NCBI GenBank assembly: GCA_902790215.1
Contig: CADAQX010000004.1
Coordinates: forward strand, 1-64,000
DNA from: an uncultured Bacteroidota bacterium
Lineage (GTDB): Bacteria; Bacteroidota; Bacteroidia; Bacteroidales; P3
Length of the DNA stretch: 64,000 bases
Reading direction: 5' to 3'
Shown: one piece after another, positions 8,758 through 18,283 of the stretch
How positions within the stretch are numbered: the stretch's first letter is position 1
How the letters are laid out: every line of letters begins with the position of its first letter
Translations under genes and position numbers: made by a program
Notes under the pieces: model-generated
What the model was told of the DNA's origin: nothing
Database searches by the model: none
What the model saw: the letters and a program-made list of their open reading frames with translations, nothing else

Positions 8758-9627
8758 ATGAACGAGACACAGGCTTGGACCACTATCATTAAGCCGAAAG
8801 ACAGCCTTTGGTCAATCGATTTAAAGGAATTGTGGCGTTACCGCGACTTGAATTCTTTATTTGTAAAGAGGAATATTATCACGCAGTATAAGCAGACTAT
8901 ACTGGGACCGCTATGGTTTGTTATCCAGCCCATCCTGACAGTAGTCATGTACATGGTGGTGTTCGGCGGCATCGCAGGCATTGCGACCGACGGGATACCG
9001 CAGCCCCTGTTCTACCTGGCAGGCACCTGTCTGTGGCACTATTTCTCAGACTGCTTGAACCGCACATCAAATACCTTTGTAACCAACAGCGGCTTATTCG
9101 GCAAAGTGTACTTCCCACGCCTGATTGTACCCATATCCAACGTAATATCCAACCTGCTGCGCTTTGGTATTCAATTGTGCCTGTTTGCTGTAGTATATAT
9201 CGTCTATGCAATTTCTGGGTGCACAGCACACATGAACTGGTATGCACTCTTGTTCCCGGTATTGGTTGTGATGCTTGCCGGACTGTCTCTCGGATTCGGC
9301 GTTCTCATTTCGAGTTTGACTACCAAATACCGCGACTTGCAGATTCTCTTCTCCTTCATCCTGCAGTTGTGGATGTACGCCACCCCCATTGTCTATCCCC
9401 TCAGTCTGGTAAAAGGGAAGATGGCCGCCGGTTTCGACCTCTATTTTCTCATGCACTTGAACCCCGTCACCCCCGTGCTTGAGGCTTTCAAATACGGTGT
9501 GCTGGGTGCTGGAGAGTTCATCGGCTGGGGCTGGCTGGCATACAGTTTCTTGTTCATGATAGTCCTGCTGCTCCTCGGTATCCTTGTATTCAACAAGACC
9601 CAGAAGAGCTTCATGGACACCGTTTAA
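8758..9627 (+). CDS. wzm: Polysaccharide ABC exporter permease (Wzm/KpsM type)
   Basis: A 289-residue inner-membrane protein of the ABC-2 type with about six hydrophobic segments. The N-terminus (DLKELWRYRDLN, VKRNIITQYKQTILGPLWF) is characteristic of Wzm/TagG permeases that export lipid-linked O-antigen, capsule or teichoic acid chains. Its ATPase partner is the Wzt-like gene at 11756-13048, separated by the two GDP-fucose genes. Confidence 0.9.
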   Translation: MNETQAWTTIIKPKDSLWSIDLKELWRYRDLNSLFVKRNIITQYKQTILGPLWFVIQPILTVVMYMVVFGGIAGIATDGIPQPLFYLAGTCLWHYFSDCLNRTSNTFVTNSGLFGKVYFPRLIVPISNVISNLLRFGIQLCLFAVVYIVYAISGCTAHMNWYALLFPVLVVMLAGLSLGFGVLISSLTTKYRDLQILFSFILQLWMYATPIVYPLSLVKGKMAAGFDLYFLMHLNPVTPVLEAFKYGVLGAGEFIGWGWLAYSFLFMIVLLLLGILVFNKTQKSFMDTV

Positions 9628-9695
9628 TAAAATTTCAATTGTGTGGCAATTCTCATGTCACCATCCACCCTACTCCATTTACACTTTACAAATAG

Positions 9696-10814
9696 ATGAA
9701 AAAAGCACTTATCACTGGTATTACCGGTCAGGACGGCAGCTATTTGTCGGAATTCCTTATTGGCAAAGGCTATGAGGTGCACGGCATCATCCGCCGGTCG
9801 TCGGTGGACTTCCGAGAGCGCATTGCACACTTGGAAGGGCATCGGCATTTCCATTTACACTACGGCGACATGGGCGACACCTTGAGTATCATACAGGTGG
9901 TGGGGAAAGTCCAGCCTGATGAGATATACAATCTTGCAGCCCAGAGCCATGTGCAGGTGAGTTTCGATTCGCCAGAATACACAGCCAACGTCGACGCCAC
10001 CGGAGTGCTGAGAATTCTTGAGGCTGTGCGCCAGTGCGGACTGGAACAGCATTGCCGCATCTATCAGGCCAGCACTTCGGAATTGTATGGCCGCGTGGAA
10101 GAGGTTCCGCAGAATGAGGATACCCCTTTCCATCCCTACAGCCCCTATGCCGTGGCAAAGCTCTATGGTTACTGGATAGTTAAGGAGTACCGTGAAGCCT
10201 ACCACATGTTCTGCTGCAACGGAATCCTTTTCAACCACGAGAGCGAGCGCCGCGGAGAAACTTTCGTCACGCGCAAGATAACCCTTGCCGCCGCCCGCAT
10301 CAGGCAGGGCAGGCAAGAGAAACTATATTTGGGCAACCTGTCGTCGTTACGTGACTGGGGATATGCCAAAGACTATGTGGAATGCATGTGGCTGATTCTT
10401 CAGCACGACAAGCCCGAAGACTTTGTCATTGCCACCGGCCAGCAGCACACGGTGCGGGAGTTCTGCGAGCGGGCGTTCCACTACGCCGGACTGAAGCTGC
10501 GATGGGAGGGCGAAGGCGCTGACGAGAAAGGCATCTGCGAAGCCGTTGACGACACTACCGCCTGCGGACATCTGGTTGGCAAAACACTGGTGGAAGTCAG
10601 TCCAGATTTCTACCGTCCCACCGATGTGGTGAACCTGCTGGGCGACCCAGCCAAAGCCCAACGCCTTCTTGGCTGGAACCCTGAAAAGACCTCCTTTGAC
10701 CAGCTGGTCAAGCTGATGGTTGAGAACGACATGGCCAAGATTGCATCCGACGACGCGGCAGCACGAGTGCGCTGCAATCTTGCAGAATATTTGGAGAAAG
10801 GCATTGTAAAATGA
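9696..10814 (+). CDS. gmd: GDP-mannose 4,6-dehydratase
   Basis: Converts GDP-D-mannose to GDP-4-keto-6-deoxy-D-mannose, the first step to GDP-L-fucose. A short-chain dehydrogenase fold with the NADP-binding TGITGQDG at residues 7-14 and the catalytic pair Tyr151/Lys155 (YAVAK); the [17 protein letters not shown] stretch is diagnostic of Gmd. The 372-residue length is normal. Its stop overlaps the fcl start by four bases (ATGA). Confidence 0.95.
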   Translation: MKKALITGITGQDGSYLSEFLIGKGYEVHGIIRRSSVDFRERIAHLEGHRHFHLHYGDMGDTLSIIQVVGKVQPDEIYNLAAQSHVQVSFDSPEYTANVDATGVLRILEAVRQCGLEQHCRIYQASTSELYGRVEEVPQNEDTPFHPYSPYAVAKLYGYWIVKEYREAYHMFCCNGILFNHESERRGETFVTRKITLAAARIRQGRQEKLYLGNLSSLRDWGYAKDYVECMWLILQHDKPEDFVIATGQQHTVREFCERAFHYAGLKLRWEGEGADEKGICEAVDDTTACGHLVGKTLVEVSPDFYRPTDVVNLLGDPAKAQRLLGWNPEKTSFDQLVKLMVENDMAKIASDDAAARVRCNLAEYLEKGIVK

Positions 10815-11752
10815 ATCACGACTCAAAGATATACGTAGCCGGACACCGCGGCATGGTGGGTTCTGCCATTGTGCGAGAACTCCAACGGCGCGGATACAAC
10901 AACCTTGTGCTGCGTACACACGGGGAGCTCGACCTGCGCAGACAAGAGGCTGTAGAGCGTTTCTTTGCCACAGAGCGTCCCGAATATGTCTTCGTGGCCG
11001 CCGCCAAGGTGGGCGGCATCGTGGCCAACCAGAGTGCCCTTGCCGACTTCATGTACGACAACATGATTATGGAGATGAACATCATCCACTCGGCCTGGCA
11101 GACCGGTTGCCGCAAGCTGGAATTCCTTGGCTCCAGCTGCATATATCCCCGCCTTGCCCCGCAGCCCATGAAAGAGGACTGCCTGCTAACCTCATCCCTT
11201 GAACCGACCAACGAGGCTTACGCCTTGGCCAAGATTTCCGGCCTGAAATACTGCGAATATTTGAACCGGCAATACGGCACAGACTTCATCAGTGTGATGC
11301 CCACCAACCTATACGGTCCCAACGACAACTACCACCCTGAGCACAGCCACGTGCTGCCCGCCTTGATACGGCGTTTCCACGAGGCCAAGACAGCAGGGCT
11401 GGACACCGTCACCTGCTGGGGCGACGGCACACCCTTGCGCGAGTTCCTCTACGTCGACGACCTGGCCGACCTCTGCGTCTTCCTCATGGAGAACTATTCC
11501 GGCAACGAGACCGTCAATGCCGGCACCGGCAAAGAGATCAGCATCCGGGAACTGACGGAGCTTGTGGCACACATTGTCGGCTACACGGGAGCCATTGTAT
11601 GGGACACCACACGACCTAACGGCACTCCACGCAAACTTCTTGACGTTAGCAAAGCCACCGCCATGGGATGGACTTACAAGACCGAACTGGCTGACGGCAT
11701 TAAAATGACATACAAAGACTTTTTAGAAAACCCCACACGGGCAGAACGATAA
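10811..11752 (+). CDS. fcl: GDP-L-fucose synthase
   Basis: Bifunctional epimerase/reductase that completes GDP-L-fucose synthesis from the Gmd product. Motifs: NADP-binding GHRGMVGSA at 11-19, GSSCIYP at 107-113, catalytic Tyr137/Lys141. The 313-residue length is typical. Translationally coupled to gmd by a 4-base overlap, and followed three bases later by the Wzt gene. Together these indicate fucose, or a related 6-deoxyhexose, in the exported glycan. Confidence 0.95.
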   Translation: MNHDSKIYVAGHRGMVGSAIVRELQRRGYNNLVLRTHGELDLRRQEAVERFFATERPEYVFVAAAKVGGIVANQSALADFMYDNMIMEMNIIHSAWQTGCRKLEFLGSSCIYPRLAPQPMKEDCLLTSSLEPTNEAYALAKISGLKYCEYLNRQYGTDFISVMPTNLYGPNDNYHPEHSHVLPALIRRFHEAKTAGLDTVTCWGDGTPLREFLYVDDLADLCVFLMENYSGNETVNAGTGKEISIRELTELVAHIVGYTGAIVWDTTRPNGTPRKLLDVSKATAMGWTYKTELADGIKMTYKDFLENPTRAER

Positions 11753-11755
11753 CAT

Positions 11756-13048
11756 ATGGCAACAGCAATAGAATTTGAGAACATCTCGAAACAGTACCGG
11801 CTTGGATTGGTATCGACACGCACCCTCAGCCACGACCTCAAACGGTGGTGGACAATCAATATACTAAACCGGGAAGACCCCTATCTGAAAATCGGCGAGA
11901 CCAATGACCGATCCACAAAAGGCGAGAGCGAATATGTGTGGGCACTCCGCAACATCGACTTCAAAGTCGAACAAGGAGATGTAGTGGGCATCATAGGCAA
12001 AAACGGCGCAGGCAAAAGCACCTTGCTGAAACTTCTGTCGAAGGTCACCGGCCCCACCACTGGAGTCATCCGCGCACGTGGCCGTATCGGCTCGCTGCTC
12101 GAAGTCGGCACGGGATTCCACGGTGAGATGACCGGACGTGAAAACATCTTCCTCAATGGAGCCATCCTTGGCATGACAAAAACCGAAATCAGCAGAAAAC
12201 TTGACGAAATCGTTGACTTCAGCGGCTGTGAGCGCTACATCGACACACCCGTCAAACGCTACAGCTCGGGCATGACCGTCCGGCTCGGCTTTGCCGTTGC
12301 CGCATTCCTCGACCCGGAAATCCTCGTTGTTGACGAGGTGCTGGCTGTCGGCGATGCCGAGTTCCAGAAGAAAGCCATCGGCAAGATGCAGGATGTCAGC
12401 AAGGGCGAAGGGCGCACCGTACTGTTCGTCAGCCACAATATGACATCCATCAAGAGCCTGTGCCACACCGGCGTATTGTTGCAGAACGGCATGGTGAAAG
12501 AAATAGGCCCCATCGAACCCATCGTGGCACACTACCTACGTGGCGACAGTGCCATAGAGAACCACAAGCAATGGGACAATCCCGAACTAAAAGGGGGTGG
12601 ATTTGAACTGCTTGAAATCGGCGTCTGCAAACATGGCGACAACTGGACAACCATCATGCGCATGGACGATGACATCGACATCGTCATCAAATACCGCCTT
12701 ACAATACCGTTCAATTCCTTCTGGCTGACCATGCACTTGAAAAACGAACAAGGCGAGAAAATGTTCTCCACCTCCGGCGGCGGCCGCTGCTACGAAACCC
12801 GTCACGACAAAGGTGTATATGAACAGGTTTGCCATATTCCCGCTAACTTCCTCAACTGGGGAAGCTACGTCATCGACCTCATGGCCATCACAGCCGACGG
12901 AGGAATACACCACCTGATAGGTGCACATGGCGACGACATCATCTCCTTCTCCGTTGAGAGCAAAGAAAAAAGCATCGGCGGCTGGATGTACAAAGAGCCA
13001 GGCAACATCACTCCGACATTCGACTATAGCGAAAGCAAACTCTCCTAA
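11756..13048 (+). CDS. wzt: Polysaccharide ABC exporter ATPase with Wzt-type C-terminal domain
   Basis: Nucleotide-binding subunit paired with the Wzm permease. Walker A GKNGAGKST at 81-89, an ABC signature variant SSGM at 171-174, Walker B ILVVDE near 190-195, and the VLAVGD stretch seen in Wzt/KpsT. The extra C-terminal region (from about residue 250) resembles the Wzt C-terminal beta-sandwich that recognises a non-reducing-end cap in some O-antigen systems; here the cap is unknown. The protein has 430 residues. Confidence 0.9.
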   Translation: MATAIEFENISKQYRLGLVSTRTLSHDLKRWWTINILNREDPYLKIGETNDRSTKGESEYVWALRNIDFKVEQGDVVGIIGKNGAGKSTLLKLLSKVTGPTTGVIRARGRIGSLLEVGTGFHGEMTGRENIFLNGAILGMTKTEISRKLDEIVDFSGCERYIDTPVKRYSSGMTVRLGFAVAAFLDPEILVVDEVLAVGDAEFQKKAIGKMQDVSKGEGRTVLFVSHNMTSIKSLCHTGVLLQNGMVKEIGPIEPIVAHYLRGDSAIENHKQWDNPELKGGGFELLEIGVCKHGDNWTTIMRMDDDIDIVIKYRLTIPFNSFWLTMHLKNEQGEKMFSTSGGGRCYETRHDKGVYEQVCHIPANFLNWGSYVIDLMAITADGGIHHLIGAHGDDIISFSVESKEKSIGGWMYKEPGNITPTFDYSESKLS

Positions 13049-13065
13049 GAACCTCCTCCTCACCC

Positions 13066-14166
13066 ATGGATGAACGATATACATACCTTGTAGCTACACG
13101 CTGTTTCACCTACAACCACGCGCCGTACATCAAAGACACTCTTCAGGGATTCGCCATACAACAGACAACCTTCCCTGTTGTAAGTGTCATCATCGACGAT
13201 GCAAGCCCCGACGGTGAGCAGGACATCCTACGTTCCTGGGCAAAGCAGAACCTTGCCCTCGACGAAGAGGGATTTGCATACGACAGAGCCATGGACTACG
13301 GCGAACTATTCTTCGCCCGCCACAAAGACAACAGCAACGCCCATTTCGCCATACTCCTGCTGAAAGAGAACCACACCCAGCATGGTAAAAGCGGACTTCG
13401 TTACAGCTACTCACTACCCTGGATTGCCAACGCGACCTATTTTGCACTATGCGAAGGCGACGACTACTGGATCGACCCTTTAAAACTGCAGAAACAGGTC
13501 GACCACATGCAACAGCATCCCGAATGCGGGCTCTGCATCACCGACTTTAAATACCAGCACGGCACCGACCCGAGTCTCAGCCGCGCCGCATTCGGAGAGA
13601 TGAAAGAGTTCCGTCCTGCAACGCTTCGCGACCACCTGTTCAACGCAGGCTATATCGGGCCCATGACTTGGGTCTTCCGGCAAGACCTATACAACCAAGG
13701 CTTGGCCAACGCCAAACCCCGCAGTGACGGTACCTTTGCCATGGCACTGGATTTCTTTGCCCTGTCCGAGGTACACTACCTCGACGATGTCACAGCCGTC
13801 TACAGGGGCCACGAGAACAGCGCCTCCAACCAATCCAACTACAAAGTAAACTTCAAATACTGCAAAGGCATCTTCAGCACCCAGCTGGAATATGCCGAGA
13901 AGTATTGCAACGACAACTCCACACTGACACTGCTCAAAGTACAAGGCTACACCACTTACATGATGGATGCCATCGAAGCCGAAGACGAAGAATTTATCCA
14001 GGAAGCTTCCGATTACTTCAAATCCATAGGAATGGAAATGTCGTGGTTTATAAAAAAGTGCCGGAGGTATGTGGACTATAGAAAAAAATACGAACATCTA
14101 TACTCAACAAAAGCCTATCAGTTAGGCAAACAACTACTAAAGCCGTTCAAGTTAATCCGCCATTAA
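13066..14166 (+). CDS. Family 2 glycosyltransferase
   Basis: GT-A-fold GT2 enzyme of 366 residues. N-terminal FTYNHAPYI and DDASPDGEQ give the nucleotide-sugar binding region; the EGDDYW motif carries the metal-binding Asp pair. It shares the EGDDYW-DP-KLQKQVD segment with the GT at 17265, so the two are probably paralogues. Donor and acceptor sugars cannot be deduced. A class A hairpin repeat starts right after its stop codon. Confidence 0.88.
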   Translation: MDERYTYLVATRCFTYNHAPYIKDTLQGFAIQQTTFPVVSVIIDDASPDGEQDILRSWAKQNLALDEEGFAYDRAMDYGELFFARHKDNSNAHFAILLLKENHTQHGKSGLRYSYSLPWIANATYFALCEGDDYWIDPLKLQKQVDHMQQHPECGLCITDFKYQHGTDPSLSRAAFGEMKEFRPATLRDHLFNAGYIGPMTWVFRQDLYNQGLANAKPRSDGTFAMALDFFALSEVHYLDDVTAVYRGHENSASNQSNYKVNFKYCKGIFSTQLEYAEKYCNDNSTLTLLKVQGYTTYMMDAIEAEDEEFIQEASDYFKSIGMEMSWFIKKCRRYVDYRKKYEHLYSTKAYQLGKQLLKPFKLIRH

Positions 14167-14232
14167 TGAATGTGTTAGTCCTTGGCGCATCAAAGACTCA
14201 CGAATTAACGAATTAACGAATTAACGAGTTCA
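14167..14232 (-). repeat. Iterated-word hairpin repeat, class A copy 1 (inverted orientation)
   Basis: Core at 14172-14201 (GTGTTAGTCCTTGGCGC then ATCAAAGACTCAC) followed by tandem AATTAACG words. It is the reverse complement of the forward copies at 23140, 25033, 27739, 27804 and 27889. Confidence 0.85.
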
Positions 14233-14269
14233 TACAGGTGTGTTCTCTAACTGCAGCAACCCCATAGCA

Positions 14270-15148
14270 ATGAGAAACAAAAAACGTCCCAGTGTCGACA
14301 TAATACTCTGCAGCTACAACCAGGAGGAATATATATCCCAAGCCCTGGAGAGCTTGGTCAACCAACGGGTGGACGCAGATGTAAGGGTGATTGTCGCCGA
14401 CGACTGCTCAACCGACCAGACACCGCAGATAATCCACGAATACCAGACCAAATCCCCATTCCCTTTCATATACCTGAAAGCCAACTCAAACATAGGGATG
14501 AAAGCCAACTACCGCAGAGCCTTTGCGGCATGCCAGGGCGACTACGTGGCCATCCTCGAAGGAGACGACTGGTGGCATGCATCCACACACCTGTCGCAGC
14601 ACATAGACTTCCTTGAAAGCCACCCACGACATTCCATGTCATACAACCTCGTAGCCTACTACTGGCAGGACACCGGCGCTACACACCCTCAGCAATGGCT
14701 CTACAAAGACCTGCAATATCTCTCAATCAACCTCAGACAGCAAATAGCATGGGGCAACCAGATTGGCAACCTCTCATCCTGCATGTTCCGCACACGACTG
14801 CTGCACACCCTGCCTGAGGCTTTCTACCGTCTAAACTTTGCCGACTGGGAACTGGGCATCATGATGGCCCGTAAAGGACCCATCGCCATGCTCCGCGAAG
14901 TCACATCAACATACCGCATCAACAGTAAAGGACAATGGACATCGCTCTCCAACGAAAAGAAATACGATTCCCAGATTCAGTCACTTGACGACATACAACC
15001 CCTGCTGCCCGCCTACTGCAAATGCTACATCCGCTCATTTCAGAAAAACATACGTTCCGGCAAAGAAATGCCATATGTCATACCCTTTAAATACAAACTC
15101 AAAAGTTTTATCAGAAAAAACCTACGCCACTCCGACTCTAAACTCTAA
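14270..15148 (+). CDS. Family 2 glycosyltransferase
   Basis: GT2 enzyme: VDIILCSYNQEEYI and ADDCSTDQTP form the donor-binding part, EGDDWW the metal-binding motif. An in-frame ATG at 14240 is possible, but the conserved fold starts soon after 14270 and the upstream part abuts repeat sequence. The last residues (DSKL) and the stop codon are encoded in the (ACTCTAAA)n tract that follows. Specificity unknown. Confidence 0.87.
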   Translation: MRNKKRPSVDIILCSYNQEEYISQALESLVNQRVDADVRVIVADDCSTDQTPQIIHEYQTKSPFPFIYLKANSNIGMKANYRRAFAACQGDYVAILEGDDWWHASTHLSQHIDFLESHPRHSMSYNLVAYYWQDTGATHPQQWLYKDLQYLSINLRQQIAWGNQIGNLSSCMFRTRLLHTLPEAFYRLNFADWELGIMMARKGPIAMLREVTSTYRINSKGQWTSLSNEKKYDSQIQSLDDIQPLLPAYCKCYIRSFQKNIRSGKEMPYVIPFKYKLKSFIRKNLRHSDSKL

Positions 15149-15190
15149 ACTCTAAACTCTAAACTCTAAACTCTAAACCCTAAACTCTAG
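15134..15190 (+). repeat. Tandem 8-bp repeat (ACTCTAAA)n
   Basis: About seven units, with one CCCTAAA variant, running from the 3' end of one glycosyltransferase gene to six bases before the next start codon. Confidence 0.9.
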
Positions 15191-15195
15191 AACTC

Positions 15196-16416
15196 ATGAG
15201 CAAAAACATACTTGTACTGCCCGGCACATACTGGCAGATAGCTTTAGTGGATAAAATCCGCGAAATGGGACATCACGCCTACGTGGTGAACCCCGCACCC
15301 GACTCCCCTGCATTCAGCCATGCCGACGGCTTCCTCCAGTCGGACATCTTCGACCGCAAGGCTGTCATCCCCTACGGCCAGGCCAACCACATCAACGCTG
15401 TGATGTCCGACCAATGCGATATTGCAATGCCCCTCATTGCAGAACTCGGCGAGGTATTCAACGTTCCTGCCATGGACCGTGCCACCGCTGCCCTCTACAC
15501 CGACAAATTCCTCATGCGTGAATTCTGCAGACAGCACGGCCTACCGCATCCCGAATACATGCAGTGCCGGACAGCGGAAGAGGCAATAGCGTTCATGCAA
15601 ACCCTCGGCAAACCCATTATCATCAAGCCTCTCGACAGCAATGCAAGCCACGGCGTGTTCAAATGCTCCAACCCCGAGGAAATAAAAGAGCATTTTGCCG
15701 AATCGCTGTCATTCTCCCGCGTAGAAAAAAAAGTACTGGCCGAAAGATACATTGAAGGAACTGAATTCACCATCGACTCCATCAAGACCCCGCATGGCCA
15801 CTTCCCATTGGCCATAAGCCAGAAAAAACACTTCCCCCACAACCCCAACATCGCCAACGAGCTGCTGTTTTCACACTACAACCCGGACTTCGACTACGAT
15901 ACCCTTCGTCGAATCAACAACACATTTGTCAACAACACCAACCTCCAGTTCGGTTTCACCCATGCCGAATACAAATACGAGAACGGAGAATTCCTGTTGA
16001 TAGAAATTGCTGCGCGCGGCGGCGGCAACATGATTTCTTCCGCCATCACCCAATACCTCTCCGGCTACGACACCTATCGATACCTGATAGAATGCTCAAC
16101 CGGGAACATTCACGACCAAGACTTCTCAATCCGTCCAGAGTACCGCGACCGGGCTGCCGTACTGAAATTCTTCTCCACCCCCAACGGCGGAGGCAAAGTG
16201 ACGGCAATAGAAGGCAGGGAATATCTCGACAACGAGCCCGACATCAAACACTACCGATTCAACTTCTCCGTAGGCGACACAATATGCGACGCCGTGAACG
16301 ACTCCGCCCGCATCGGCTTCTACATAGCCGGCAGCCAGACAATGGATAAACTGCAACAAGTCATGCAAAACGTTGAACAAAACGTACACATCAAAGTTCA
16401 ATGTGTTAATGCTTGA
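15196..16416 (+). CDS. ATP-grasp family ligase
   Basis: A 406-residue ATP-grasp protein of the carbamoyl-phosphate-synthase-like / biotin-carboxylase-like group: N-terminal Rossmann part (ILVLPGTYWQIALVDKIREMGHHAYVV), an ATP-binding loop around KPLDSNASHGV, and metal-binding residues in EIAARGGGNM. Such enzymes join a carboxylate to an amine via an acyl phosphate. In this locus it may add an amino acid or similar group to a sugar; the substrate is not deducible. Class C hairpin repeats follow. Confidence 0.82.
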   Translation: MSKNILVLPGTYWQIALVDKIREMGHHAYVVNPAPDSPAFSHADGFLQSDIFDRKAVIPYGQANHINAVMSDQCDIAMPLIAELGEVFNVPAMDRATAALYTDKFLMREFCRQHGLPHPEYMQCRTAEEAIAFMQTLGKPIIIKPLDSNASHGVFKCSNPEEIKEHFAESLSFSRVEKKVLAERYIEGTEFTIDSIKTPHGHFPLAISQKKHFPHNPNIANELLFSHYNPDFDYDTLRRINNTFVNNTNLQFGFTHAEYKYENGEFLLIEIAARGGGNMISSAITQYLSGYDTYRYLIECSTGNIHDQDFSIRPEYRDRAAVLKFFSTPNGGGKVTAIEGREYLDNEPDIKHYRFNFSVGDTICDAVNDSARIGFYIAGSQTMDKLQQVMQNVEQNVHIKVQCVNA

Positions 16417-16556
16417 ATGCTTGATTGTGTAAATACGTTGTCCGTTGATAAGTTTATAAGTTTATACGGCTCGCATCATATCAACATATCAACGTATCAA
16501 CATATCAACAAAACACATTCAAGCAATCAAACAATCAGACAATCATGCAATCTTCT
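16407..16556 (-). repeat. Iterated-word hairpin repeat, class C copy 1 with nested outer words
   Basis: Core at 16460-16477 (GTTTATACGGCTCGCATC) between TTGATAAG-type words and ATATCAAC-type words; outside these are TTGAATGC / CAAGCAAT words. It is an inverted copy of 19811-19978. Confidence 0.85.
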
Positions 16557-16561
16557 AAATC

Positions 16562-17263
16562 ATGAATTACACAGAAGAGGCACTCAGCCTCATCGACACA
16601 AATAAAATCTCCACCACCGAAGTGGCCGATGTACTGGGCAAGACGGGACAAGTGGAAGGCGTGCATGCCCTGACACCCGGACTGTTCCGCGCTGGCGAAG
16701 TAAAACTTGTCTACGCAATCAACAACAGCAATTGGCACGTCCACAAACAGCTGGCCGAATCAGACGATATCAAGGACAAAATACTGTTCATATACAACGT
16801 CAACTGCGACCGGGCCATTTTCGGGGACCTGGTAAGCAAATACATCATGCTCTACAAACGGGCAAAAGCCATCGTGGTGAACGGCAAGCTGCGCGACGCC
16901 CACCGCCTTATAAAAGAAAAGTATCCCATCTGGCTCAACGACGTGAGCCCCATAGGGTGTGTCAACCGCCCCAACGGCCCCGACATCGACCCCGAAATGC
17001 TCCGGCAGCTAAGAGCGCAATATGATGGCTCCATCATGGTATGCGACGACAGCGGAGTAGTGATGATACCCAAAAAGGAAATATCCGAAAAGCTAATCAA
17101 CAAACTCAAGTTTATCGAACTCCAGGAAGATATATGGTTCTACTGCGTCGACACCTTGAAAATGTCCACCTTCGACACTGTTTGCCAGAAAAAATATCTT
17201 GAAGAGGATATTCTGGATCACAGATTAATGGCCCAGTTCCGCGAACTTCAAAAAAACCTGTAA
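16562..17263 (+). CDS. RraA-like (HMG/CHA aldolase fold) protein
   Basis: A 233-residue protein resembling the RraA / 4-hydroxy-4-methyl-2-oxoglutarate aldolase fold: the N-terminal STTEVADVLGKTGQV stretch and the C-terminal DDSGVVMIPKKEI stretch are typical. RraA itself binds RNase E, but most relatives are class II aldolases or of unknown function; in a polysaccharide locus a role in making a branched or acidic precursor is more likely. The next gene starts one base after its stop. Confidence 0.7.
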   Translation: MNYTEEALSLIDTNKISTTEVADVLGKTGQVEGVHALTPGLFRAGEVKLVYAINNSNWHVHKQLAESDDIKDKILFIYNVNCDRAIFGDLVSKYIMLYKRAKAIVVNGKLRDAHRLIKEKYPIWLNDVSPIGCVNRPNGPDIDPEMLRQLRAQYDGSIMVCDDSGVVMIPKKEISEKLINKLKFIELQEDIWFYCVDTLKMSTFDTVCQKKYLEEDILDHRLMAQFRELQKNL

Positions 17264-17264
17264 A

Positions 17265-18221
17265 ATGCCCGACACGCCACTCGTCAGTATCTGTTGTTTG
17301 ACTTTCAACCACGAAGCATTCGTCCGTCAATGCCTCGATGGATTCCTGATGCAGAAGACCAACTTCGATATCGAAATCCTCGTCCACGACGACGCATCAA
17401 CAGACAACACCCAAAGCATCCTGCGCGAATACCAGTCAAAGTACCCGGACAAGATTTTCCCACTCTATGAAACAGAAAACAAATATTCCAACGGATACAA
17501 AGGCCGCATGGATATTGTCTTCAACTACGCCCGTGCAAGAGGGAAATATATTGCCACCTGCGAAGGCGACGACTATTGGACCGACCCGCAAAAGCTTCAA
17601 AAACAGGTCGACTTCATGGAGACTCACCCCGAATACTCCGTCTGCTTCCACCGCTGCCAGCACCTCAACACCTACACTGGAGAAATCACCCCCGACCATT
17701 GCGGGCGGCTCATCCCCGCCGGTCAGGAAGGAATCGACATCACTGCCGACATGGCCCTGGGCGACTGGATAACACAACCCCTCACCATGCTGTTCCGGAA
17801 AGAATGCTTCAGCCCCGAATGGCAGAAGAAATATAAATACTACCGCGACATGCACGAGATATACCATCTCCTCAACGCGGGCAAAGGCCACCTGTTCAAC
17901 TTTATCGGAGGCGTGTACCGCTACCACTCAGGAGGTATACACAGCATGATCACCCGGGAGCAATACTGCATAACGTCACTCCCCATCGACGAAGAATTCT
18001 ACCATATCAACCACACCCCGGCAGCCAAACGCAACTACCTCTACACACTTCGGGACTGCATCAACCTCTACTCCGCAAAGAAAAAGAGCAAGGCTCTCGG
18101 CTATATTGTCAAACATTTTGCAGTATCGCACAACCTGCACACACTCGCCAAGCAACTGTTCATATTGTTAAATTCAACTCTAAACTCTAAACTTTCAACT
18201 CAAAACAACTCTAAACTCTAA
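17265..18221 (+). CDS. Family 2 glycosyltransferase
   Basis: GT2 enzyme: VSICCLTFNHEAFVRQCLDG, HDDASTDNT, and EGDDYWTDPQKLQKQ (metal binding). It is closest in the window to the GT at 13066. The C-terminus (LNSTLNSKLSTQNNSKL) is encoded by the ACTCTAAA-type tandem repeat that starts inside the gene, so the true functional end may be near residue 300. Specificity unknown. Confidence 0.87.
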   Translation: MPDTPLVSICCLTFNHEAFVRQCLDGFLMQKTNFDIEILVHDDASTDNTQSILREYQSKYPDKIFPLYETENKYSNGYKGRMDIVFNYARARGKYIATCEGDDYWTDPQKLQKQVDFMETHPEYSVCFHRCQHLNTYTGEITPDHCGRLIPAGQEGIDITADMALGDWITQPLTMLFRKECFSPEWQKKYKYYRDMHEIYHLLNAGKGHLFNFIGGVYRYHSGGIHSMITREQYCITSLPIDEEFYHINHTPAAKRNYLYTLRDCINLYSAKKKSKALGYIVKHFAVSHNLHTLAKQLFILLNSTLNSKLSTQNNSKL

Positions 18222-18283
18222 ACTTTCAACTCAAAACAACTCTAAACTCTAAACCCTAAACTCTAAACTCTAAACTCTAAACT
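18173..18283 (+). repeat. Tandem (ACTCTAAA)n with a 34-bp higher-order repeat
   Basis: ACTCTAAA units alternate with ACTTTCAACTCAAAAC; the 34-bp composite occurs twice. The tract begins in the 3' end of the glycosyltransferase frame and runs up to the ATG of the AMP ligase. Confidence 0.9.

Noticed and set aside
15134-15190. Telomere-like CCCTAAA repeat
   Set aside because: CCCTAAA occurs only as a single variant unit in an ACTCTAAA tract inside an operon; nothing suggests a chromosome end.
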